A stretch of 64,000 nucleotides of DNA from Rubellimicrobium sp. (GCA_020852925.1 JADYZU010000020.1:124001-188000); one strand, 5' to 3'. Shown: positions 1 to 12,081, numbered from the stretch's first letter. Numbers and translations: made by a program. Notes: generated from the letters alone by a model not told the origin.

Positions 1-110
1 TTCATGAGGTCGTAACGCGACGCGACCGAGGTGAAGACCCCCTGTACCTTGCCGGCCTTTTCGTCCTCGGGCACGGTCTGAAACCCGAAATGCGTGGTGG
101 TCCCGGTCAT
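1..110 (-). CDS. ubiE: UbiE, ubiquinone/menaquinone C-methyltransferase (5' end only)
   Basis: Only the first 36 codons are present; the gene runs off the left edge. Read on the minus strand from the ATG at 108-110, the protein starts [10 protein letters not shown] and continues through [12 protein letters not shown], the N-terminal signature of UbiE SAM-dependent methyltransferases, which methylate the benzoquinol ring in ubiquinone biosynthesis. It is divergent from mutM with about 60 bp between the starts, an arrangement common in Rhodobacteraceae. The family call is secure; nothing can be said about the rest of the protein. Confidence 0.9.
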   Translation of the reverse strand, partial: MTGTTTHFGFQTVPEDEKAGKVQGVFTSVASRYDLM

Positions 111-170
111 TCTGCGCTTCCCCTGATCCGGCACCGGGCTTACACGCAGACGCGAGGCGAAGGAAGGACC

Positions 171-1022
171 ATGCCGGAACTGCCCGAGGTCGAGACCGTG
201 CGCCGGGGACTCTTGCCGGTGATGGAGGGGCGGCGCATCGGCGCGGTGCGTGTCAACCGTCCCGATCTGCGCTTTGCCCTGCCCGAACGTCTGGCCGAAC
301 GCCTGACCGGCGCGACGGTAAACGCGCTGCGGCGGCGGTCGAAATACCTGCTGGCCGACCTTTCGACGGATGAGACCCTGATGATCCATCTGGGCATGTC
401 GGGGCGGATGCTGGTTTCGGGGGCACTGATCGGGCAGTTCCACCATGATCACCCGGCGCCCGGCCGGCATGACCATGTGGTGCTGGACATGGATGGCGGC
501 GCGCGCATCACCTACAACGACGCGCGCCGGTTCGGGATGATGGATCTGGCCCCGACCGCATCGGTCGAACGGCACCCGCTGCTGGCCGGCCTCGGGCCGG
601 AGCCTCTGGGCAACGGATTTCACGAGGGCCACCTTGCCGCGCGCTTCATGGGGCGGGCGACTTCGGTCAAGGCCGCGCTGCTGGACCAGCGCAACGTGGC
701 CGGACTGGGCAACATCTATGTCTGCGAGGCGCTGCATCGTGCCGGAATCCACCCGGCCCGCGCTGCCGGTGCGGTCCGGGCCGGAGAGATCGCCCTTCTG
801 GTGCCGGCGATCCGCGCCACTCTCGAGGAGGCGATCGCCGCCGGCGGCTCGAGCCTGCGCGATTACCGGCGCGCCGATGGCGAGCTGGGCTATTTCCAGC
901 ACGCCTTTCGTGTCTATGGCCGCGAAGGCGAATCCTGCCTTGCCCCGGGCTGTGCGGGTCGGATTGAACGCATCGCGCAGGGCGGCAGGTCAAGCTGGTT
1001 CTGCCCGCAATGCCAGCCTTGA
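171..1022 (+). CDS. mutM: Formamidopyrimidine-DNA glycosylase (Fpg/MutM)
   Basis: Bifunctional base-excision repair enzyme that removes 8-oxoguanine and other oxidised purines and nicks the abasic site. The ORF track begins at 90, but the catalytic N-terminus PELPEVE must follow the initiator Met directly, because Pro2 is the Schiff-base nucleophile and Glu3 is catalytic. The start is therefore the ATG at 171, preceded by AAGGAAGG. The protein has 283 residues, the usual length. The C-terminal zinc finger is visible (CLAPGC near residue 250 and CPQC at the end). It is followed by rpsT and dnaA. Confidence 0.97.
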   Translation: MPELPEVETVRRGLLPVMEGRRIGAVRVNRPDLRFALPERLAERLTGATVNALRRRSKYLLADLSTDETLMIHLGMSGRMLVSGALIGQFHHDHPAPGRHDHVVLDMDGGARITYNDARRFGMMDLAPTASVERHPLLAGLGPEPLGNGFHEGHLAARFMGRATSVKAALLDQRNVAGLGNIYVCEALHRAGIHPARAAGAVRAGEIALLVPAIRATLEEAIAAGGSSLRDYRRADGELGYFQHAFRVYGREGESCLAPGCAGRIERIAQGGRSSWFCPQCQP

Positions 1023-1182
1023 CGCCGCAGATGCGAGATTCCTGTTTCCTTCTGCCCCGGATTCGACTATCGAGCGCCCCGACATGCGCGTGGGCCCGCT
1101 GAGGCGATTATTGCACCGGATTTGCTCCGGTCGCGGGTCTGTGCTGCATCGAGCTGAACAGTGAGATCCGGAAGAGACCCAG

Positions 1183-1458
1183 ATGGCCAATTCGACCCAA
1201 TCCGCCAAGCGCGCCCGTCAGTCTGAAAAGCGTCAGGAAATCAACAAGATGCGCAAGTCGCGCATCCGCACCTTCTTGCGCCGTGTCGAAGAGGCGATCG
1301 CCTCTGGCAACCCCGAGAGCGCCGGCACCGCCCTGCGCGCCGCCCAGCCCGAACTGATGCGTGGCGTCTCGAAGGGCCTGTTCCACAAGAATACCGCCTC
1401 GCGCAAGATGTCGCGCCTGGCCGCCCGGGTGAAGGCGCTGGGCAACACCCAGGCCTGA
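1183..1458 (+). CDS. rpsT: 30S ribosomal protein S20
   Basis: Small basic 91-residue protein starting [13 protein letters not shown], the standard S20 N-terminus (MANxxSAKKRxRQ), and rich in Lys and Arg. It binds the 5' domain of 16S rRNA in the small subunit. The ATG follows a GGAAGAG ribosome-binding sequence. It lies between mutM and dnaA, as in many alphaproteobacteria, and is closed by a strong intrinsic terminator, so it is probably not co-transcribed with dnaA. Confidence 0.97.
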   Translation: MANSTQSAKRARQSEKRQEINKMRKSRIRTFLRRVEEAIASGNPESAGTALRAAQPELMRGVSKGLFHKNTASRKMSRLAARVKALGNTQA

Positions 1459-1475
1459 TTCGGTCACAGCGACGC

Positions 1476-1515
1476 AAAAAGGGGGGGCGTGCCGCGGGGC
1501 GCGCCCCCTTTTTCG
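1476..1515 (+). terminator. Rho-independent terminator of rpsT
   Basis: A hairpin with arms GGGGGCG and CGCCCCC is extended by an A-run on the left pairing with the T-run on the right. The AAAAA...TTTTT symmetry makes it potentially bidirectional. It starts about 18 bp after the rpsT stop codon. It is the clearest intrinsic terminator in the window. Confidence 0.85.
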
Positions 1516-2101
1516 TTGTCCGGCCATGCCTTGGACCGCGCCCTTACGGGAGGTGCGCCGGGCGACTCGGGCACGGGTTCGCAGGGGGCTGTGTCAAGGC
1601 CCCTGACGGCACGAAGGCATCGAATCGCCCGGGCCTTTGCAGGGGGGCCACAGCCGCACCCGCAAGGCAGCCGGATTCAACGGGGGCAGGGGATTCGCGG
1701 GTGCCCTCGTCCCAGTCAAGCAGGTTGTTCGGTTGAACCCGCGGCCTAGGCATTGCTAGCTTGAGCCAGCGATTCACGTCGGCCCTCGGGTGCGGCGGAC
1801 AGGACCGGCAAGGCCGTGACCCGTTGCAGGGGTCCAGGCAGGGGTAGCCGGTCAACCGGTTCGGGCAGGCCTTTTGGGGAGGCCGCCGGACCGGAGGGGC
1901 GGGGCGATTGCCCGGCCGCGTCCGCCGCATGTGCCTGAGGCCCGGGACTGCGGGGGATGCCGTCAGCCCGACCGTGCCAGACTGCGCGTCCGGAAGCGAT
2001 TCCGGGGGTGTCTCTGGTCATGTCGACAGGATTCGTCGGGGTCGGATCCTTTGGGGGGTCCGCAAAGGGTCGGGACTTGGGGCAGGGGATCTGGGGCAGA
2101 T
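1516..2101. other. Long non-coding leader region upstream of dnaA
   Basis: About 590 bp of GC-rich sequence without a convincing gene. The dnaA frame happens to stay open back to 1874, but that segment does not resemble the DnaA N-terminus. I see no cluster of TTATCCACA-type DnaA boxes and no AT-rich unwinding element, so the sequence gives no support for this being the chromosomal origin. A weak promoter-like sequence lies at 1733-1761. The rest may be a long 5' leader of dnaA. Confidence 0.5.
1733..1761 (+). promoter_or_regulatory. Candidate dnaA promoter
   Basis: TTGAAC and CTAGCT are separated by 17 bp. The -35 is a good sigma-70 match and the -10 is poor, which is common in high-GC alphaproteobacteria. 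If real, the dnaA mRNA would carry a 5' leader of about 330 nt. This is inference from spacing only. Confidence 0.3.
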
Positions 2102-3466
2102 ATGACAAGCGAGTTGTGGGGAACCGTCAGGGACGAGTTGCGGGCATCGGTCGGCGCGAACAACTGGCGCCACTGGATCGAGCCCATCGGGTTCCAGTCG
2201 GTCGAAGACCAGGTGCTGAACCTGCGCGCGCCCACGCATTTCATCGGCACCTATGTCACGCAGAATTATGGCGAGCAGATCCTGTACCGCATGACCCGCG
2301 CCGGTCGTCCGGTGCAGCGCCTCAGCTTTGTCGTCGGGGCGGGCACGGCCCAGGCCCAGCCGGCCACCGCCGCCGATCCGGCCGAGGGTGCCGTCCCCGC
2401 CGAGGCGGGCCCCGTCGTTCCCGCGGAAACGGGCGGCGGGCTTGACCCGCGCTTCACCTTCGATCGTTTCGTGGTGGGCAAGCCCAACGAACTCGCCCAT
2501 GCCGCCGCGCGCCGCGTGGCCGAGGGTGGCCCGGTCAGTTTCAACCCGCTGTTCCTTTATGGCGGCGTCGGTCTGGGCAAGACCCATCTGATGCATGCGA
2601 TCGCCCACGAACTGCGCGCCGGCCGGCCCGAGCTGAAGGTGCTCTACCTGTCGGCCGAACAGTTCATGTATCGCTTCGTCACCGCGATCCGTGACCGCAA
2701 GATGATGGATTTCAAGCAGATTTTCCGCGCGGTCGATGTGCTCATGGTCGACGACGTGCAATTCATCGCCGGCAAGGATTCCACGCAAGAGGAATTCTTT
2801 CACACCTTCAACGCGCTGGTGGATGCGCGCAAGCAGGTGATCCTGTCCGCCGACCGCGCCCCCGGCGAAATCCGCGACCTCGAGGAGCGGATCCGTTCGC
2901 GGCTGCAATCCGGCCTCGTGGTCGATGTCCACCCGACCGATTACGAACTGCGCCTCGGCGTGCTTCAGGCCAAGGCCGCCATCCATGCCGCGGAACATGG
3001 CGACGTGGTGATCGCGCCCGGCGTGCTCGAGTTTCTGGCGCATCGCATCTCCACGAACGTGCGCGTTCTCGAGGGGGCGCTGACCCGGCTCTTTGCCTTT
3101 GCCAGCCTCGTGCGGCGCGACATCACCCTCGAGATGACGCAGGATTGCCTTGCCGACATGCTGCGCAGCCAGGACCGCAAGATCTCGATCGAGGAGATCC
3201 AGCGCCGCGTGTCCGAACATTTCAACATCCGCCTGTCCGATCTGATCGGGCCCAAGCGGCTGCGCAGCTATGCCCGGCCGCGCCAGATCGCCATGTATCT
3301 GGCCAAGACCCTCACCAACCGGTCGCTGCCGGAGATCGGCCGCCGTTTCGGCGGGCGCGACCATACCACGATCATGCATGGCGTGCGCCGGATCGAGGAT
3401 CTGATGACGGCCGATGGCCAGATCGCCGACGATATCGAACTCCTGCGCCGCAGTCTCGAGGGCTGA
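2102..3466 (+). CDS. dnaA: Chromosomal replication initiator DnaA
   Basis: AAA+ ATPase that binds DnaA boxes and opens oriC. The start is the ATG at 2102 (MTSELWGTVRDEL), which gives 454 residues; the ORF track start at 1874 adds a non-homologous extension. Domain I spans about residues 1-75, followed by an Ala/Pro-rich linker. The Walker A motif is GGVGLGKTHLM near residue 160, the Walker B region is LMVDDVQF, and the C-terminal DNA-binding signature is GGRDHTTIMHG. The next gene is dnaN, 78 bp downstream. Confidence 0.98.
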   Translation: MTSELWGTVRDELRASVGANNWRHWIEPIGFQSVEDQVLNLRAPTHFIGTYVTQNYGEQILYRMTRAGRPVQRLSFVVGAGTAQAQPATAADPAEGAVPAEAGPVVPAETGGGLDPRFTFDRFVVGKPNELAHAAARRVAEGGPVSFNPLFLYGGVGLGKTHLMHAIAHELRAGRPELKVLYLSAEQFMYRFVTAIRDRKMMDFKQIFRAVDVLMVDDVQFIAGKDSTQEEFFHTFNALVDARKQVILSADRAPGEIRDLEERIRSRLQSGLVVDVHPTDYELRLGVLQAKAAIHAAEHGDVVIAPGVLEFLAHRISTNVRVLEGALTRLFAFASLVRRDITLEMTQDCLADMLRSQDRKISIEEIQRRVSEHFNIRLSDLIGPKRLRSYARPRQIAMYLAKTLTNRSLPEIGRRFGGRDHTTIMHGVRRIEDLMTADGQIADDIELLRRSLEG

Positions 3467-3475
3467 CGGCCCCCC

Positions 3476-3503
3476 TTGAGCAGCGGCTGAAATCCGCTAG
3501 GGT
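3476..3503 (+). promoter_or_regulatory. Candidate dnaN promoter
   Basis: TTGAGC and TAGGGT are separated by 16 bp in the short dnaA-dnaN gap, 41 bp before the dnaN ATG. It overlaps a small AGCGG/CCGCT inverted repeat. The match is moderate. Confidence 0.35.
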
Positions 3504-3544
3504 TCGCGTCCCGGCCGGGCCGGGTCAGGTCCATGGAGTGTGTC

Positions 3545-4663
3545 ATGAAATTCAGCATCGAACGCGGCGCGCTCCTGCGGGCGGTGGCCCAGGCGCAATC
3601 GGTGGTCGAGCGGCGCAACACGATTCCCATCCTCGCCAACGTCCTGATCGAGGCCGAAGGCGATCACGTCAGCTTTCGCGCCACCGACCTTGACATCGAG
3701 GTGATCGACCGGGCACCCGCCATGGTCGAGAGGGCGGGCGCCACCACGGTTGCCGCCGTCCTTCTCAATGAAATCGTGCGCAAGCTGCCCGACGGCGCGT
3801 TGATCCAGCTGTCGGACGGGGCGCAGCCGGGGCGGCTCTCGATTTCGGCGGGGCGATCGAACTTCACCCTCGCGACCCTGCCACGCGAGGATTTCCCGCT
3901 CATGGCCTCGCCCGACTACACCACGAACTTCAGCGCCCGCGCCAGCGATCTGCGCCGGCTGTTCGACAAGTCGAAATTCGCCATCTCGACCGAGGAAACC
4001 CGCTATTACCTGAACGGCGTCTACATGCATGTCGCGCAGGGGGATGGCGGGCCGGTGCTGCGCTGTGTCGCGACCGACGGTCACCGCCTTGCCCGGATCG
4101 ATTCCGACCTGCCCCCCGGGGCCGAGGGAATGCCCGGCATCATCGTCCCGCGCAAGACCGTGGGCGAATTGCGCAAGCTGCTCGACGATGACGACGCGCC
4201 CATTGCCGTTTCGGTCAGCGAGACCAAGGTGCGCTTTGCCACGGCGACCATCACCCTCACTTCCAAGGTGATCGACGGCACGTTCCCCGACTACACCCGC
4301 GTGATCCCGACCGGGAACACAAGGCGGCTCGAGGTGGACGCCGCCGATTTCGCCCGCGCGGTGGATCGGGTCGCCACGGTGTCGTCGGAACGGTCGCGGG
4401 CCGTGAAGCTGGTTCTGGACGAGGACCGGCTGGTGCTGTCCGTCAACGCCCCCGACAGCGGCGCCGCCGAAGAGGAACTGGCCGTGGCCTATGGCGACGA
4501 TCATCTCGAGATCGGGTTCAACGCCAAATATCTCCTCGAGATCGCAAGCCAGGTCGACCGCGAGAACGCGGTGTTCCTGTTCAACACTCCCGGCGATCCG
4601 ACGCTGATGCGCGAGGGCAACGACACCAGCGCGGTCTATGTCGTGATGCCGATGCGGGTGTGA
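3545..4663 (+). CDS. dnaN: DNA polymerase III subunit beta (sliding clamp)
   Basis: Ring-shaped processivity clamp of the replicative polymerase. The product is 372 residues starting MKFSIERGALL and containing SVVERRNTIPILANV, the diagnostic N-terminal stretch. It ends AVYVVMPMRV, the typical clamp C-terminus. The ORF track start at 3533 adds four residues; I chose the ATG at 3545 because a GGAG lies 7 bp before it and the family begins MKF/MKL. It sits between dnaA and recF in the conserved replication order. Confidence 0.97.
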   Translation: MKFSIERGALLRAVAQAQSVVERRNTIPILANVLIEAEGDHVSFRATDLDIEVIDRAPAMVERAGATTVAAVLLNEIVRKLPDGALIQLSDGAQPGRLSISAGRSNFTLATLPREDFPLMASPDYTTNFSARASDLRRLFDKSKFAISTEETRYYLNGVYMHVAQGDGGPVLRCVATDGHRLARIDSDLPPGAEGMPGIIVPRKTVGELRKLLDDDDAPIAVSVSETKVRFATATITLTSKVIDGTFPDYTRVIPTGNTRRLEVDAADFARAVDRVATVSSERSRAVKLVLDEDRLVLSVNAPDSGAAEEELAVAYGDDHLEIGFNAKYLLEIASQVDRENAVFLFNTPGDPTLMREGNDTSAVYVVMPMRV

Positions 4664-4707
4664 GGGATCTTGTTCCGGGCCGTGACGTTCGGCCGGCCGG
4701 TCGCGCG

Positions 4708-5802
4708 ATGAGCGCGATCACCCATCTGGTTCTGTCGCATTTCCGGTCGCATCGGGCGCAGCGGCTGGTGTTCGACGGGCGGCCGGTGGTGCTGACCGGG
4801 CCGAACGGCGCGGGCAAGACCAACCTGATCGAGGCGATTTCCCTGCTGTCGCCGGGACGCGGGTTGCGCGGCGCCGGTGCCGAGGATCTTGCGCGCCGCC
4901 CCGAAGCGATCGGCTGGAAGATCGCGGCGGATCTTTTTGGCCACGAGGTCGAGACAAGGGCCGAACCGGGCGAGGGGCGCGGGGTCCGCATCGACGGCAA
5001 GGCGGCGCCGCAGGTGGCGCTGGCGCGGCTGGGTGCGGTGCAGTGGCTGGTGCCGGCGATGGACCGGCTCTGGATCGAGGGGGCCGAAGGGCGCCGCCGC
5101 CTGCTTGACCGCATGACGATGGGGCTGATCCCGGATCACGCCGAGGCCGTTCTCGACTACGACCGGGCGATGCGCGACAGGAACCGCCTCTTGCGCGACA
5201 TGGTGCGCGACGGCCACTGGCATGGCGCGCTCGAGGCGCAGATGGCGCGCACAGGCGTGGCGATCACCGCGAACCGGCGTCAGGCCCTTGGCGCCCTCGT
5301 GGCGGCGCAGGCGGATGCCGGGTCGGTCTTTCCCGCGGCCGATCTGACCCTGACCCATGCCGAAGGCGATCCGCCCGCCGACGAGGCCGCGCTGGCCGAG
5401 GCGTTCGCCCGCGGCCGGGCCCGTGACATGGCGGCGGGGCGCACGCTCATCGGGCCGCATCGGGCCGATCTTGCCGCGGTCTGGGCCGAAAAGGGCATGG
5501 CGGCGGCGGTCTGTTCGACCGGGGAACAGAAGGCGCTGCTGATCTCGCTCATCCTTGCCAATGCCCGGGCCATCGCCCGGCACGCGGGCCGGCCGCCGGT
5601 GCTTCTGCTGGACGAGGTGGCCGCCCATCTCGATGAAGGGCGCCGCGCCGCGCTTTATGACGAAATCTGCGCGCTGGGAGGGCAGGCGTTCATGACCGGG
5701 ACCGAACCCGACCTGTTTGCAGGGCTGGGCCAGAGGGCGCAGCACTGGACCCTGAGCGAATCCCCCAATGGCAGCGTCATGCACGAAAGGCCCGCCCCAT
5801 GA
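4708..5802 (+). CDS. recF: DNA replication and repair protein RecF
   Basis: SMC-like ATPase that helps load RecA at gaps. The start is the ATG at 4708 (MSAITHLVLSHFRSH), since the SHFRSH element lies close to the N-terminus in the family; the upstream part of the ORF is not conserved. This gives 364 residues. The Walker A motif is TGPNGAGKTN near residue 30. The ABC-type signature region near STGEQKALLIS and the Walker B LLLDEVAAHLD are in the C-terminal third. It overlaps the next gene by 4 bp. Confidence 0.96.
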   Translation: MSAITHLVLSHFRSHRAQRLVFDGRPVVLTGPNGAGKTNLIEAISLLSPGRGLRGAGAEDLARRPEAIGWKIAADLFGHEVETRAEPGEGRGVRIDGKAAPQVALARLGAVQWLVPAMDRLWIEGAEGRRRLLDRMTMGLIPDHAEAVLDYDRAMRDRNRLLRDMVRDGHWHGALEAQMARTGVAITANRRQALGALVAAQADAGSVFPAADLTLTHAEGDPPADEAALAEAFARGRARDMAAGRTLIGPHRADLAAVWAEKGMAAAVCSTGEQKALLISLILANARAIARHAGRPPVLLLDEVAAHLDEGRRAALYDEICALGGQAFMTGTEPDLFAGLGQRAQHWTLSESPNGSVMHERPAP

Positions 5803-6419
5803 CCGTGACCGCAGGCGAACTCGGGCTCTATGCCCTTGCCATGCTGGGCCTCTGGTCCGTGCCCGGTCCAGTCTGGGTCGCCCTCATCGCGCGGTCGATG
5901 GCCGGCGGGTTCCGCGCGGCATGGCCGCTTGCCGTGGGCGTGGCGATCGGGGATCTGGTCTGGCCCCTCGTCGCGGTGCTGGGGCTGGGCTGGGCGGTCG
6001 GCCTCTTTGGGGATTTCCTGGTGGCGCTGCGCTGGGTGGCGGCCGCGATCTTTCTGGTCATGGGGGTGCTTCTGCTGCGGGCGCCGGGCAGGGTTCCGGG
6101 CGCCGACAGCCGCCTGACCCGGCCGGGGCTGGTGGCGGGTTTCAGCGTGGGCCTGGCGGCGGTGATCGGCAATCCGAAGGCCATGCTCTTCTACATGGGG
6201 GCGCTGCCCGGCTTCTTTCGCCTCGAGGCGATCGGCCCGGCCGATGTGCTGGCGATCGGGCTGATCTCGGCACTGGTGCCGATGGCGGGAAACCTGGCGC
6301 TCGCGCTGTTTCTGGACCGCGCGCGCAGGCTCCTGTCGAGCCCCGCGGCGATGCGGCGGATCAACATCGGGGCGGGGGCGCTGCTCATCGCGGTTGCGGG
6401 GGCGATTCCCTTTCTCTGA
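5799..6419 (+). CDS. LysE/RhtB-family amino-acid exporter
   Basis: Hydrophobic 206-residue protein with about six membrane segments and the family N-terminal pattern (LWSVPGPVWVALIARSM, equivalent to the GPxxxxxxxxxxxxG element of LysE/RhtB). The conserved VIGNPKAMLFY segment lies near residue 125. It probably exports an amino acid or a derivative; the substrate cannot be read from sequence. Its ATG overlaps the recF stop by 4 bp, so it is translated with recF. Confidence 0.85.
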   Translation: MTVTAGELGLYALAMLGLWSVPGPVWVALIARSMAGGFRAAWPLAVGVAIGDLVWPLVAVLGLGWAVGLFGDFLVALRWVAAAIFLVMGVLLLRAPGRVPGADSRLTRPGLVAGFSVGLAAVIGNPKAMLFYMGALPGFFRLEAIGPADVLAIGLISALVPMAGNLALALFLDRARRLLSSPAAMRRINIGAGALLIAVAGAIPFL

Positions 6420-6453
6420 ACAGGCGGAAGGCTACAAAATCAGGGGGGAAAGC

Positions 6454-8962
<2,509 letters not shown>

Positions 8963-8987
8963 GGGCCCGCCGGGCCGGAGGCTGACC

Positions 8988-9593
8988 ATGAATCCCGCAA
9001 ATCATGCCCTGATCGTGGTCGATGTGCAGAACGATTTCTGCCCCGGCGGCCGGCTGGCCGTGGCCGGCGGGGATGCGATCGTTCCCGGCATCAACGCCCT
9101 GATGGACGATTTCGCCACGGTAGTGCTGACGCAGGACTGGCACCCGGCGGGGCATTCGTCCTTTGCCTCGTCGCATCCCGGCGCCGCGCCGTTCTCGGTG
9201 ATCGACATGCCCTACGGGCGACAGACGCTCTGGCCCGATCACTGTGTTCAGGGCAGCGATGGCGCCGCCTTTCGCCCAGACCTGCGCACCGATCCGGCCG
9301 CCCTTGTCATCCGCAAGGGGATGAACCCGGCTCTCGACAGCTATTCCGCCTTTTTCGAGAACGACCGCGTGACGCCGACCGGCCTTGACGGTTTCCTGAA
9401 AAGCCGCGGGATCACGGCGGTGACGCTGGCCGGGCTTGCCACCGATTTCTGCGTGGCCTTCTCGGCCATCGACGCGGCGCGGCTGGGCCTTGCGGTCACG
9501 GTCCGCGGCGACCTCAGCCGGGCGATCGACCTTGACGGATCGCTTGGCGCGGCGATTTCGCACATGCGCGCGGCCGGCGTCAGCGTGGTCTGA
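8988..9593 (+). CDS. pncA: Nicotinamidase
   Basis: Hydrolyses nicotinamide to nicotinate in the NAD salvage pathway. The product is 201 residues from the ATG at 8988, preceded by CCGGAGG. The ORF track start at 8892 runs back into gyrB in another frame. Visible motifs are [13 protein letters not shown] with the catalytic Asp, the metal-site segment [12 protein letters not shown], the [12 protein letters not shown] region and GLATDFCV with the nucleophilic Cys. It lies directly before pncB, which uses its product. Confidence 0.95.
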   Translation: MNPANHALIVVDVQNDFCPGGRLAVAGGDAIVPGINALMDDFATVVLTQDWHPAGHSSFASSHPGAAPFSVIDMPYGRQTLWPDHCVQGSDGAAFRPDLRTDPAALVIRKGMNPALDSYSAFFENDRVTPTGLDGFLKSRGITAVTLAGLATDFCVAFSAIDAARLGLAVTVRGDLSRAIDLDGSLGAAISHMRAAGVSVV

Positions 9594-9648
9594 ACGCTGG
9601 ACAAGGGACAGGTGTCCGCCTAACCCTCGATCCCCGGGAGGGCCGCCC

Positions 9649-10941
9649 ATGGTCGACATCGCCACGCGCGTCTGGAACCACCAGTGGAAGATCGACCCGG
9701 TGGTCCGGTCCCTGATCGACACCGATTTCTACAAGCTGCTGATGTGCCAGTCGATCCGGCGCAATCACCCCGGAACGCGGGTGACCTTCAGCCTCATCAA
9801 CCGGGCCCGGCACATCCGCCTTGCCGACCTGATCGACGAAGGCGAATTGCGCGAACAACTCGATCATGTGCGCTCGCTCTCGCTTTCGCGCGGGGAAAGC
9901 ACATGGCTGCGCGGCAACACCTTCTACGGCAAGCGGCAGATGTTCCGTCCCGACTTCATGGAATGGTTCGAGGGGCTGCGCCTGCCGCCCTACCACCTCG
10001 AGCGGCGCGACGGGCAATACGAACTCACCTTCGAGGGCGACTGGCCCGAGGTGATGCTGTGGGAAAGTCCCGCGCTTTCCATCCTGATGGAATTGCGCTC
10101 GCGCGCGGTGCTGCGCGGCATGGGCAAGTTCGAGCTTGAGGTGCTCTATGCGCGGGCGATGGCGCGGCTGTGGGAAAAGGTCGAGAGGCTGCGCCAGATC
10201 CCCAACCTCACCCTTGCCGATTTCGGGACAAGGCGGCGACACGGGTTTCTCTGGCAGGACTGGTGCGTGCAGGCCATGACCGAAGGACTGGGATCGCGGT
10301 TCATCGGCACGTCGAACTGCCTTATTGCCAAGGGCCGCGACCTCGAGGCCATCGGCACCAATGCCCACGAGATGCCGATGGTCTATGCCGCGCTGGCCCG
10401 CAACGACGATGAGCTGCGCGAATCCCCCTATCGCGTGCTGGCGGAATGGCAGGAAGAACATGACGGCAACCTGCGCATCATCCTGCCGGATACGTTCACC
10501 ACGAAATCCTTTCTCGACAACGCGCCTGCCTGGCTTGCCGGGTGGACCGGGATGCGCATCGACTCGGGCGACCCGGCCGAGGCCGCCGAACGCGCGATCG
10601 CCTGGTGGCAGGCGCAGGGCGAGGATCCGCGCGACAAGCTGCTGATCTTTTCGGACGGGCTGGATGTCGATGTGATCGCCGCGCTTCAGACGCGCTTTGG
10701 CGGGCGGGTGAAGGTGTCGTTCGGCTGGGGCACGATGCTGACCAATGATTTCACCGGCCTGACCGCGGGCGATTCGCTCGCCCCGTTCAGCCTTGTGTGC
10801 AAGGCGGTCACGGCGGACGGGCGCCCGACGGTGAAACTCTCGGACAATCCGCTGAAGGCGATGGGCCCCGCCGATGAAATCGCCCGTTACAAGCGCGTCT
10901 TCGGCGTGGGCACGCAAGAGGCGCGGCCGGTCGCGGTCTGA
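9649..10941 (+). CDS. pncB: Nicotinate phosphoribosyltransferase
   Basis: Converts nicotinate and PRPP to nicotinate mononucleotide, the committed Preiss-Handler step. The product is 430 residues from the ATG at 9649 ([10 protein letters not shown]), preceded by GGGAGGG. Characteristic segments are [14 protein letters not shown] near the N-terminus, [36 protein letters not shown] and the late [11 protein letters not shown]. The first part of the ORF track entry is out-of-frame pncA. With pncA it forms a two-gene NAD salvage unit. Confidence 0.95.
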   Translation: MVDIATRVWNHQWKIDPVVRSLIDTDFYKLLMCQSIRRNHPGTRVTFSLINRARHIRLADLIDEGELREQLDHVRSLSLSRGESTWLRGNTFYGKRQMFRPDFMEWFEGLRLPPYHLERRDGQYELTFEGDWPEVMLWESPALSILMELRSRAVLRGMGKFELEVLYARAMARLWEKVERLRQIPNLTLADFGTRRRHGFLWQDWCVQAMTEGLGSRFIGTSNCLIAKGRDLEAIGTNAHEMPMVYAALARNDDELRESPYRVLAEWQEEHDGNLRIILPDTFTTKSFLDNAPAWLAGWTGMRIDSGDPAEAAERAIAWWQAQGEDPRDKLLIFSDGLDVDVIAALQTRFGGRVKVSFGWGTMLTNDFTGLTAGDSLAPFSLVCKAVTADGRPTVKLSDNPLKAMGPADEIARYKRVFGVGTQEARPVAV

Positions 10942-11039
10942 AAGTCAGGCCCACCCGGTCCGGCTGTCGCCGGCGATGCCGTTTCCCGGCAGCCCGCGGC
11001 CCTTGCGGCCGGCCGGAACCACCGGCGCGCAACCAGCGG

Positions 11040-11073
11040 GGGCCCGGGATTGCAGTTTGACAATCCCGGGCCC
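11040..11073. repeat. Perfect 13-bp inverted repeat
   Basis: Arms GGGCCCGGGATTG and CAATCCCGGGCCC flank an 8-bp loop (CAGTTTGA). It is very stable but has no T-run on either side. It lies between pncB and the nucleoside hydrolase, 51 bp before the latter. It may be an RNA hairpin that stops or buffers transcription, or a protein site. Confidence 0.7.
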
Positions 11074-11123
11074 GTGCGGGTTATCCGGGGACTCTGCCCG
11101 CAGATGAATGAAGGACCGTGACC

Positions 11124-12077
11124 ATGGCGAACCCCCTGATCCTCGATACCGACGGCGGCGTGGACGATGCGCAGGCGCTTTACATGCTCATCGCTGCGGG
11201 TCGTGTGCCGATGGCGGTGACGACGGTGTTCGGCAATGTCACGCTGGAACATGCGACGGCGAACATGGTCGCGCTGCTTGACCTTGCCGGGGTCGATGTG
11301 CCGGTCCATGCCGGGGCGGCGCGGCCGCTGAACGGGGCGGTGATCGACGCGCGCCATGTCCATGGCGACGAGGGCCTTGGCACCGCGCGCCGCCCCGCCA
11401 CCCGGCGCAAGGCGGCAGGCCAGGATGCCGTGTCCTTCCTGCGCGACACCTTCCGCGCCGCCGCCGCTGCCGGGCGCAGGGTCGATATCCTGATGATCGG
11501 CCCCTTCACCAACCTCGCGCTGGCGCTGCGGCAGGAACCGGGGATCGTCGCGGGGATCGGGCAGCTGGCGATCATGGGCGGCACGATCCATGGGCGCGGC
11601 AACACCACCCCCGCGGCCGAGTTCAACGTCTTTGCCGATCCCGAAGCGGCGCAGATCGTCATGACCTGCGGGGCCGAGACCCTCATCGCCCCGTGGGAGT
11701 CCTGCCTTGCCCACGCCATGAGCGGCGAGCGGATGGAGGCCCTGTTCGACGGCCTGCCCGAGACCCCCCTGCGCAGCCTGAGCCGCGATCTGGCCCGCCA
11801 TGCCCGAAAGGTCGCGGCCGGGTTCGGTCGCGGTGACAGCTTTGCCTTCGTGGATCCCCTTGCCGCCGCCGCGGTGATCGACCCCGGCGTGGTGACGAAA
11901 TCCGTCACCGCCTCGGTCGATGTGGCGCTGGCGCCGGGGATCACGCGGGGAATGCTGGTGGTCGATCCGTCGGGGCGGCTGGGCACGCCCAGGGTCACCT
12001 TGATCGAAGAGGCGCGGATCGAGCGGCTGATCGCGATCTATGCGGATTCGGTCGCGCTGGAACCCGGCCCCGTCTGA
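11124..12077 (+). CDS. Inosine/uridine-preferring nucleoside hydrolase family protein
   Basis: Cleaves the N-glycosidic bond of ribonucleosides. The calcium-binding family N-terminus appears as LILDTDGGVDDAQAL; the usual pattern is DxDxGxDD. Later NVTLEHATANM, an ILMIGPFTNLALAL segment, GGTIHGRGN and AEFNVFADPEAAQIV (the N-x-x-x-DPEAA motif) are all intact. The product is 317 residues. I prefer the ATG at 11124 over the GTG at 11118 because AAGGA lies 8 bp before it. Its neighbours pncA and pncB make a role in pyridine-nucleoside salvage possible, but this is inference. Confidence 0.88.
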   Translation: MANPLILDTDGGVDDAQALYMLIAAGRVPMAVTTVFGNVTLEHATANMVALLDLAGVDVPVHAGAARPLNGAVIDARHVHGDEGLGTARRPATRRKAAGQDAVSFLRDTFRAAAAAGRRVDILMIGPFTNLALALRQEPGIVAGIGQLAIMGGTIHGRGNTTPAAEFNVFADPEAAQIVMTCGAETLIAPWESCLAHAMSGERMEALFDGLPETPLRSLSRDLARHARKVAAGFGRGDSFAFVDPLAAAAVIDPGVVTKSVTASVDVALAPGITRGMLVVDPSGRLGTPRVTLIEEARIERLIAIYADSVALEPGPV

Positions 12078-12081
12078 GGCG

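Noticed and set aside
1459-2101. Chromosomal origin next to dnaA
   Set aside because: No TTATCCACA-like cluster or AT-rich unwinding element is seen, and in many alphaproteobacteria oriC is not adjacent to dnaA.
11040-11073. Rho-independent terminator call for the inverted repeat
   Set aside because: Neither arm is followed by a T-run, so it is listed as a repeat rather than a terminator.
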